Shown here: positions 7,926 through 12,895 of the stretch, in pieces
Numbering within the stretch: position 1 is the stretch's first letter
Layout of the letters: the number at the start of each line of letters is the position of its first letter
Assembly (NCBI GenBank): GCA_903886985.1
Contig: CAISOI010000376.1
Span: 1 to 12,895, forward strand
DNA: 12,895 nucleotides
Direction: 5' to 3'
DNA from: an uncultured Chthonomonas sp.
GTDB lineage: Bacteria > Armatimonadota > Chthonomonadetes > Chthonomonadales > CAJBBX01
Notes under the pieces: model-generated
Databases searched by the model: none
What the model was told of the DNA's origin: nothing
What the model saw: only the letters and a program-made list of their open reading frames with translations
Position numbers and translations under genes: made by a program

Positions 7926-7995
7926 TCTCAAAATGCCGCATTGAAAAAGCCCATCCGCTTCGTAAGATAGGGTTAATAGCAGTGATTAGTGAAGT

Positions 7996-8027
7996 TTGAG
8001 ATAGGTGTTGGTGCTGTTCGGTATAAT
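7996..8027 (+). promoter_or_regulatory. Probable promoter for the def-fmt unit
   Basis: A perfect -10 box TATAAT (8022-8027) is preceded by TTGAGA (7996-8001), a 5/6 match to the -35 consensus but with a long 20-base spacer. The -10 is the stronger evidence. Transcription would start near 8034, leaving a leader of about 36 bases. The gap after relA/spoT (7926-7995) holds no clear terminator, so read-through may also occur. Confidence 0.5.
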
Positions 8028-8058
8028 GAGATTACTATTATGGAGATTCCGTTTATTC

Positions 8059-8062
8059 GAGG
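8059..8062 (+). promoter_or_regulatory. Ribosome binding site that decides the def start
   Basis: GAGG (8059-8062, followed by T) stands seven bases before the ATG at 8070. The longer alternatives, GTG at 7989 and ATG at 8040, lie in or almost at the promoter and have no comparable site. Confidence 0.65.
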
Positions 8063-8069
8063 TCGTTTT

Positions 8070-8657
8070 ATGCCCGATAAGTTCGATGCCCGCCCGCCCC
8101 AGATGGATGTAGATGTGCCTGATGAAATTCGTATTTTGTGGAACGAGCGGGTTGACCCGGTTGTAAAGATTCCAAACAAGACTCTGCGACAGGTTGCTCA
8201 ACTTGTTCCCAAACCTACCGCTGAAACCCGCATACTTGTCGATAAGATGAAAGCTGCCATGGCGGCGGCTCGCGGAGTTGGACTTGCAGCACCCCAAATG
8301 GGCGTTTCTGAGAGAGTGATTATCTACAAACTACCCGAAGAAAATGAGCCATTGCGCGTTGTTATCAATCCCAAGATCATAACGATGAAAGGCGAGCAAA
8401 TTGGCCCTGAGGGCTGTCTTTCGATCCCTTATCTTCAGGGAGATGTGAAGCGTGCGAAAGAAGTGACGGTCAAAGGTATGGATATGTTGGGAAGGCCGTT
8501 CAAGCGTCGCGCTACCGACTTCGAAGCGAGAATTATCCAGCACGAGGTGGATCATCTCGATGGCATTCTTTTTATCGACCGCGCCATTCAGGAAACACTG
8601 GAATGGCAAGAAGTGGAAGTCCTTGAGGAGGATAGTTCGGTTAAGCGCAGCCCCTAA
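8070..8657 (+). CDS. def: Peptide deformylase
   Basis: Def removes the formyl group from the N-terminal Met of new proteins, using a metal ion in the cytoplasm. All three family motifs are present: GVGLAAPQMG (69-78), EGCLS (114-118, with the metal-binding Cys) and QHEVDHLDG (157-165, with the two metal-binding His and catalytic Glu). The 195 residues are slightly long, with about 30 extra residues ahead of the conserved core and a short acidic tail. The open frame extends to a GTG at 7989, but the TATAAT at 8022-8027 and GAGG at 8059-8062 point to the ATG at 8070. It is followed after 24 bases by fmt, whose product adds the formyl group that Def removes; this pairing is widely conserved. Confidence 0.95.
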   Translation: MPDKFDARPPQMDVDVPDEIRILWNERVDPVVKIPNKTLRQVAQLVPKPTAETRILVDKMKAAMAAARGVGLAAPQMGVSERVIIYKLPEENEPLRVVINPKIITMKGEQIGPEGCLSIPYLQGDVKRAKEVTVKGMDMLGRPFKRRATDFEARIIQHEVDHLDGILFIDRAIQETLEWQEVEVLEEDSSVKRSP

Positions 8658-8681
8658 TGGCTCCTGCCGATTTGGCAACTT

Positions 8682-9620
8682 ATGCGAGTTCTCTTCTTTG
8701 GTACCTCCGAGTTTGCAGTTCCCACGTTGGAGGCTCTTCATTCCTCCGATCACGAAGTTATCGCTGTTGTAACTCAGCCTGACCGACCTACGGGGCGTGG
8801 GCTTCAAGTATCCACTTCGCCGGTTAAGCGTGTCGCTCTTGCTCTCGATTTACCTGTGCTTCAGCCACGACGAGTCAGATCAACAGAATTTGTAGACAGC
8901 GTTCGCGAAATGGCTCCCGACGTTGTCGTGCTCGCCTCCTTCGGGCAGATCATTCCACAAGCGCTCCTCGATATTCCAAAGTTTGGACCCATTAATCTTC
9001 ATGGATCGCTTTTACCGAAATATCGTGGGGCTGCGCCTATCCAATATGCGATTTTGAACGGGGAGACGTTCACGGGAAACACTACCATGTGGATGGATGC
9101 TACCTTAGATACGGGTGATATCTTGCTTCAGCAACGGGTGGAGATAGAACCAGCAGATACTTCCGAGACTCTTATTCCGAAGATGGCAATCGCAGGAGCG
9201 GATCTCCTCTTAGAGACGCTCAAACAGCTTGAATTAGGCACAGTTATTCGCTTGCGCCAAGACGAGTCTTTGGCTACATTTGCACCTCCTATAACTCCCG
9301 CCGACAGCAAAATTAATTGGACAAAGTCTGCCCATGATATCTTGAATCAGGTGCGAGCGTTTTCATCACGTCCAGGAACATTTGGTAAGTTTAACGGAAA
9401 GCGAATCAAGTTCTGGAAAGTGGAAACGGCTGAAAGTGATTGTGATGGTGCGTGTGGAGAGATTGTTCAGGTCAGCAAAGATGCTGTGCTTGTTGGAACT
9501 GGCGATGGCGTTTTGGTTCTTTGCGAGCTGCAACAGGAAGGCAGCAAGCGCATGCCTGCTCCCGATTGGGCGCGCGGGATTAGATTGATTCGCGGCTCAC
9601 AATTCGAGGTAGAGACTTGA
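8682..9620 (+). CDS. fmt: Methionyl-tRNA formyltransferase
   Basis: Fmt transfers a formyl group from 10-formyl-tetrahydrofolate to initiator Met-tRNA. The 312 residues are close to the E. coli length. The N-terminus MRVLFFGTSEFAVPTLEAL (1-19) is the classic start of the family. The catalytic loop SLLPKYRGAAPI (109-120) follows N105 and H107, and D143 lies in LDTGDIL (142-148); these match the catalytic Asn, His and Asp of the E. coli enzyme. The C-terminal domain (about 205-312) fits the tRNA-binding part. No good ribosome binding site precedes the ATG, only a small TGCC/GGCA hairpin (8665-8677), so translation may depend on coupling to def. The stop overlaps the next start by four bases (TTGA). 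Confidence 0.97.
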   Translation: MRVLFFGTSEFAVPTLEALHSSDHEVIAVVTQPDRPTGRGLQVSTSPVKRVALALDLPVLQPRRVRSTEFVDSVREMAPDVVVLASFGQIIPQALLDIPKFGPINLHGSLLPKYRGAAPIQYAILNGETFTGNTTMWMDATLDTGDILLQQRVEIEPADTSETLIPKMAIAGADLLLETLKQLELGTVIRLRQDESLATFAPPITPADSKINWTKSAHDILNQVRAFSSRPGTFGKFNGKRIKFWKVETAESDCDGACGEIVQVSKDAVLVGTGDGVLVLCELQQEGSKRMPAPDWARGIRLIRGSQFEVET

Positions 9621-10768
9621 TCAATACCATCACTGATGTTGTTACCGCTGCGCTTCCGATCAATTCGATATTGCAGGGCGACTGCGTCGAGTGCATGAAA
9701 TCTTTGCCGGATGGATCCATTGATCTGGTCTTCGCTGATCCGCCTTACAATATGCAGCTTTCCGATCAGTTAATGCGACCAGATCACTCAATAGTAGATG
9801 CCGTCGATGATGAATGGGACCAGTTCGAGAGTTTTGAGGTTTACGACGCCTTTACCCGAAGCTGGTTGACACAAGCTCGGCGGGTGTTAAAGCCTACAGG
9901 TGCAATATGGGTTATCGGTACATACCATAACATCCATCGAGTCGGGGCAATTATGCAGGACTTAGGATTTTGGTTGATGAACGACGTAGCATGGGTTAAA
10001 TCCAACCCTATGCCCCAGTTCCGTGGTGTGCGTTTTTGCAATGCACACGAAACATTAATATGGGCAAAGCGCAGCCGTGAACAGCGCAGCTACAAGTTCA
10101 ATTATCAATCTATAAAGGCAGGGAACGAGGATCTTCAGGTGCGAAGTGATTGGAATATTCCAATTTGCAGCGGGTCAGAGCGATTGAGAAACGGACCTGA
10201 CAAGGTTCATAGCACCCAAAAGCCTGAGGCACTCATCAGCCGAATTCTTGTTGCCTGTTCCGATGCTGGGGACGTTGTGTTAGATCCCTTTTTTGGATCT
10301 GGCACAACGGGAGCCGTCGCGCGTAAACTTCAGCGGCACTATATCGGAATTGAACGTGAAACGCACTACATTGAAGCTGGGACAGAGCGCATTTCTCAGG
10401 TGGAACCAGCACCTGACGAGTCGCTCATGCCGATCAATAAGCCCCAACGGGTAAGTTTTAATGCGCTATTGGATCTAGATTTGATCCAACCCGGTCAATT
10501 TCTGTGGCTCGAAGATCGTTCGGCAAAAGCACTAGTAAGGGCAGATGGAGCGCTGAATTATAATGGTATGTTCGGCAGTATCCATCGGTTGGGTGCGGAA
10601 TTACTCAAAAAGCCTTCCTGTAATGGGTGGGACACGTGGTTTGTTGATAACCATACGACAGGTGAGTTCGTATCAATAGATGATCTTAGGGAAGACGCAA
10701 GGAAACTGCTCGGTCTTCGAGGAAATGTGTTTATGGCGGCAAAACGAAAGAGTAAAGCGAAACAATGA
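9617..10768 (+). CDS. ccrM: CcrM-like N6-adenine DNA methyltransferase (predicted GANTC)
   Basis: This beta-class adenine methyltransferase (383 residues) closely follows Caulobacter CcrM along its whole length. It has ILQGDCVECM (18-27), the catalytic ADPPYN (40-45), VDAVDDEWDQFESF (60-73), GAIWVIGTYHNIHRVG (95-110), KSNPMPQFRG (128-137), and the S-adenosylmethionine loop LDPFFGSGTTGA (222-233). The C-terminal RAMA-type domain (about 275-365) retains SIHRLG (321-326) and CNGW (335-338). That similarity predicts GANTC methylation. No HinfI-type endonuclease gene is adjacent, so it appears to be an orphan regulatory or maintenance enzyme. The TTG start overlaps the fmt stop, with GAGG (9606-9609) seven bases upstream; later ATGs would cut into the core. 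The tail is basic. The end overlaps the next gene by ATGA. Expression looks tied to the def-fmt transcript. Confidence 0.95.
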   Translation: MINTITDVVTAALPINSILQGDCVECMKSLPDGSIDLVFADPPYNMQLSDQLMRPDHSIVDAVDDEWDQFESFEVYDAFTRSWLTQARRVLKPTGAIWVIGTYHNIHRVGAIMQDLGFWLMNDVAWVKSNPMPQFRGVRFCNAHETLIWAKRSREQRSYKFNYQSIKAGNEDLQVRSDWNIPICSGSERLRNGPDKVHSTQKPEALISRILVACSDAGDVVLDPFFGSGTTGAVARKLQRHYIGIERETHYIEAGTERISQVEPAPDESLMPINKPQRVSFNALLDLDLIQPGQFLWLEDRSAKALVRADGALNYNGMFGSIHRLGAELLKKPSCNGWDTWFVDNHTTGEFVSIDDLREDARKLLGLRGNVFMAAKRKSKAKQ

Positions 10769-11052
10769 GCCTCACGATCCAACTCCTACCAGACATTCAA
10801 GAACATGGTCCGGGAACCGGAGGCGATCACTTCATTGTGATTGTTTACAACAATAATCACAACACTTGGGACGAAGTTGTTGGAGTGCTCATGCGAGCGA
10901 CAGCCTGCTCTGAGAAGGAAGCCGAAATCGAGACTTGGGAAGTGGACAATCTCGGTAAATCGGTTGTTCACCACGGCGAGCAAGAGGAATGCGAGCGCGC
11001 CGCGGCGGTGATCCGTACCATTGGTATTGAGGTTGAAGTCAAAGAAGAGTAA
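10765..11052 (+). CDS. ClpS-like small protein with altered N-degron pocket
   Basis: This 95-residue protein aligns without gaps to the core of ClpS, the adaptor that hands N-degron substrates to ClpAP/ClpCP. The ClpS pattern VILVNDDYTPMEFV corresponds to VIVYNNNHNTWDEVV (25-39), and the later VHYQGKA corresponds to VDNLGKS (60-66). Key pocket residues differ: in E. coli numbering D35 and D36 are both Asn (N30, N31), T38 is N33, M40 is W35 and H66 is D61; only N34 is kept (N29). It is therefore a ClpS-fold relative but probably not a normal N-degron reader. No clpA or clpC gene is in the window. Its ATG overlaps the stop of the methyltransferase gene (ATGA), implying coupled translation and a possible shared job. 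The fold call is fairly good; the function is inference. Confidence 0.7.
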   Translation: MSLTIQLLPDIQEHGPGTGGDHFIVIVYNNNHNTWDEVVGVLMRATACSEKEAEIETWEVDNLGKSVVHHGEQEECERAAAVIRTIGIEVEVKEE

Positions 11053-11079
11053 GTGAGATCATCCCCATTTGCAGCTAGA

Positions 11080-12714
11080 CTATTCGACACTCGCAGGAAC
11101 GCATCTTGGGGGCGGAGCCACGAAGTCGGGATCAGTATCTGCAATCAGATGCAACCCAAGAAATTCGCCTAATTCACCGTCTGAATGTCGATCAACAAAT
11201 TCGCTGAATTTTTCTCCGTCAAGACCGGTCTGTTGGTAAGCTCGCAGTAGGTTTTCAAGCGCAAATTTGACTTTGGTCGCCGGTACTTTGCGTTCAATAG
11301 CCCGTGTAAATTTCGCATTGCCGCCCAGTCTGCCCCCGAGACATATATCGTAAGCTTCGACCTTTTCATCTCCCACTCGGGCTAGACATCCCTGTAAACC
11401 GATATCTCCCACATGATGTTGGCCGCATGAATTCGGGCAACCGTTCACATTGATGCGCAAATCATCGTTCCATACAAGGTTCTGTTCGAGATGCTCGATA
11501 ATCTCTCTTAATCTACCTTTGGTCTCCGTGATCGCAAGATTACAGAATTCAGTTCCTGTACATGCAACGCTAGCACGGCGGAACCTGCTCACTTCCCATT
11601 CAAATCCGGCTGCGCGGATTGCATTTTGGGCATCCGCTAAATCTTCGGTGGCAATGTTTGGAAAGAGTAAATTCTGCTGGTTTGTGGTTCGCAAAACGCC
11701 CTGACAATATTTCTTTGCAACGGATGCCGCCGCCAACATTTGATCCCCAGAAACTCTGCCACCAATGACAGAAACTCCGATCCAGTGCAGACCCGGTTGT
11801 CTCTGAGGATGCAGCCCAATATGATCACTATGTGCGTTTTGGGCAACCGGGGCAGTAGGCAATGCCCTCTCTGGAGTCCAGCCAAGACGAGAAATTAGCT
11901 CCTCACGAAATCGATCCGCTCCCCAGTCTGCCACCAAAAACTTCAGCCGGGCATGGTTTCTGCGCGCTCTGTATCCATCGTCACGGAATATTTCTGTGAT
12001 TGCTCGGCATATTTCGGGCAATTTCTCAGGAAGAACGAAAATATCCAGTTGGCTCGCGAGATGCGGTTGGGTCGAGAGTCCACCTCCAACGCAAATATGA
12101 AACCCTGTCTCCCAGACGCTGCCCTTCCGCCGACGAACAGCGGTGATTCCCACATCATTTATCTGCGGTTGGTGGCATTGGTGTTGGCACCCACCAATTG
12201 TGATCTTGTACTTTCGTGGAAGGTCTGAGAATTCTTTGTTACCTTGAAAATAGTCAGAGATATCGTTGATGATTTCTCGGCAATCGTAAATCTCATCTGG
12301 GTCAATGCCTGCCACCGGGCAACCAGCGATATTTCGGGTGATGTCACCACATGCACCGACCGTGGTTAGTCCGACAGAATTCATCTTTTCGATAATTGCA
12401 GGCAACATCTCGACTGTCAACCAGTGGAATTGGATATTCTGGCGTGTGGTTATGTCTGCAAGGTTGTTCCCGTAGTCACGCGCAATTTCGGCAAGTACGC
12501 GCCATTGCTTGGACGAAATGTCACCACCAGGAATCTTGACTCGCATCATGAAGTGCCCAATCTTGGGTTGCTGCTCATAGATGCCGTACCAGCGCAATCG
12601 GGTCATATCTTCCGGCGTTATGGTTTCAAAACCTGTCTGACTGTATCGCAGAAGGTCTGGATAAACGTCCAGTCCATCCTTCTCCTGTTTGATTAGTTCG
12701 ACTTTGTTCGCCAT
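11080..12714 (-). CDS. Ferredoxin-type nitrite/sulfite reductase (siroheme, 4Fe-4S)
   Basis: The product belongs to the siroheme and 4Fe-4S nitrite/sulfite reductases, which carry out six-electron reduction of nitrite to ammonia or sulfite to sulfide. The 544 residues contain the expected duplicated layout. The N-terminal half has DITTRQNIQFHWL (87-99) and DITRNIAGCPVAG (124-136), with KYKITIGGC at 168-176. The cluster and siroheme ligands are C385 and C391 (ACTGTEFCN) plus C426 and C430 (NGCPNSCGQHH). Active-site Arg and Lys positions look kept (R91, R127, K168, K170). I cannot decide between nitrite and sulfite as substrate. A ferredoxin donor is likely because no flavin domain is fused. 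It is convergent with the ClpS-like gene, with only 27 bases between their stops and no terminator hairpin visible. The ATG has a weak GGGA site. Confidence 0.93.
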   Translation of the reverse strand: MANKVELIKQEKDGLDVYPDLLRYSQTGFETITPEDMTRLRWYGIYEQQPKIGHFMMRVKIPGGDISSKQWRVLAEIARDYGNNLADITTRQNIQFHWLTVEMLPAIIEKMNSVGLTTVGACGDITRNIAGCPVAGIDPDEIYDCREIINDISDYFQGNKEFSDLPRKYKITIGGCQHQCHQPQINDVGITAVRRRKGSVWETGFHICVGGGLSTQPHLASQLDIFVLPEKLPEICRAITEIFRDDGYRARRNHARLKFLVADWGADRFREELISRLGWTPERALPTAPVAQNAHSDHIGLHPQRQPGLHWIGVSVIGGRVSGDQMLAAASVAKKYCQGVLRTTNQQNLLFPNIATEDLADAQNAIRAAGFEWEVSRFRRASVACTGTEFCNLAITETKGRLREIIEHLEQNLVWNDDLRINVNGCPNSCGQHHVGDIGLQGCLARVGDEKVEAYDICLGGRLGGNAKFTRAIERKVPATKVKFALENLLRAYQQTGLDGEKFSEFVDRHSDGELGEFLGLHLIADTDPDFVAPPPRCVPASVE

Positions 12715-12761
12715 TGCTGTTCCCGATCAGTACCTTGAGATGTAAGATAAAAGTTAATTGA

Positions 12762-12774
12762 TTGACTTAGTCAA
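12762..12774. promoter_or_regulatory. Inverted repeat, probable operator of the reductase gene
   Basis: TTGACTTAGTCAA is a perfect inverted repeat with 6-base arms and one central base, about 50 bases before the reductase start. On the - strand its first half reads TTGACT, a good -35 match, with TATCTT (12749-12744) as a possible -10, although the 19-base spacer is long. A dimeric regulator bound here would cover the -35 region. Nitrogen- or sulfur-responsive control would suit the gene; the regulator family is not identified. Confidence 0.5.
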
Positions 12775-12895
12775 GTATACCGATGTCTCGTTGAAGAGTC
12801 AAGATTGAATAGCAATGATGAGAACCATGGGCGTTAGTTTAAGCCATTGTGATATTGCTTCTTAACTTGGAAGTGGCGGGGCACTCGTTTGAAGA

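Noticed and set aside
7926..7988. Terminator between relA/spoT and def
   Set aside because: No stem with a T run could be found; the short complementary stretches are too weak.
9617..11052. Restriction-modification system
   Set aside because: Only the methyltransferase is present, and its closest resemblance is to the orphan enzyme CcrM. The neighbouring small gene resembles ClpS, not an endonuclease.
1..12895. Depletion or enrichment of GANTC sites
   Set aside because: A scan by eye found about 50 sites in 12.9 kb, which is what base composition predicts.
12775..12895. Start of another gene at the right edge
   Set aside because: Only very short frames are visible, for example a 16-codon + strand frame from 12815, with no ribosome binding site. 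The window ends before anything can be judged.

Overview
The window is bacterial chromosomal DNA of roughly balanced base composition (about 50% GC by eye). It carries ten recognisable protein genes: nine on the + strand and one convergent gene on the - strand. Start regions use GGAGG-type ribosome binding sites, and four of the ten chosen starts are TTG or GTG. I saw no tRNA, rRNA, CRISPR array, insertion sequence or prophage gene. The taxon cannot be fixed by reading alone. The block secDF - LapA-domain protein - recJ - (acetyltransferase) - relA/spoT, followed by def-fmt, resembles a core-gene neighbourhood common in Firmicutes-like and deep-branching phyla. The CcrM-type methyltransferase is best known from Alphaproteobacteria. 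A non-model phylum such as Armatimonadota is a low-confidence guess.

Layout. Bases 1-427 hold no convincing gene. A consensus promoter (TTGACA, 17 bases, TATAAT, 428-456) then drives a structured leader and a fused secDF export gene (548-2983), which ends at a strong intrinsic terminator (3052-3094). A tightly packed group follows: a small LapA-domain membrane protein (3139-3414), recJ (3417-5144), a GNAT acetyltransferase (5147-5548) and, after a 40-base gap, a long RelA/SpoT homolog (5589-7925). A second unit has its own -10 box and runs def (8070-8657), fmt (8682-9620), a CcrM-like GANTC adenine methyltransferase (9617-10768) and a small ClpS-like protein (10765-11052). Four-base stop/start overlaps join fmt to ccrM and ccrM to the ClpS-like gene. 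The last gene is a siroheme/4Fe-4S nitrite or sulfite reductase on the - strand (11080-12714), with a perfect inverted repeat in its upstream region.

How the genes fit together. The first block covers protein export, DNA repair and (p)ppGpp signalling. The second covers formyl-Met initiation and maturation (Fmt charges, Def removes the formyl group), with an epigenetic methyltransferase and a possible protease adaptor appended. The most interesting points are: (1) an orphan CcrM-type enzyme translationally coupled to a ClpS-fold protein whose N-degron pocket residues are mostly replaced; (2) a RelA/SpoT enzyme with intact catalytic residues in both domains but without the usual RxKD/ExDD motif; (3) two genes whose longest reading frames begin inside their own promoter regions and therefore need shorter starts.
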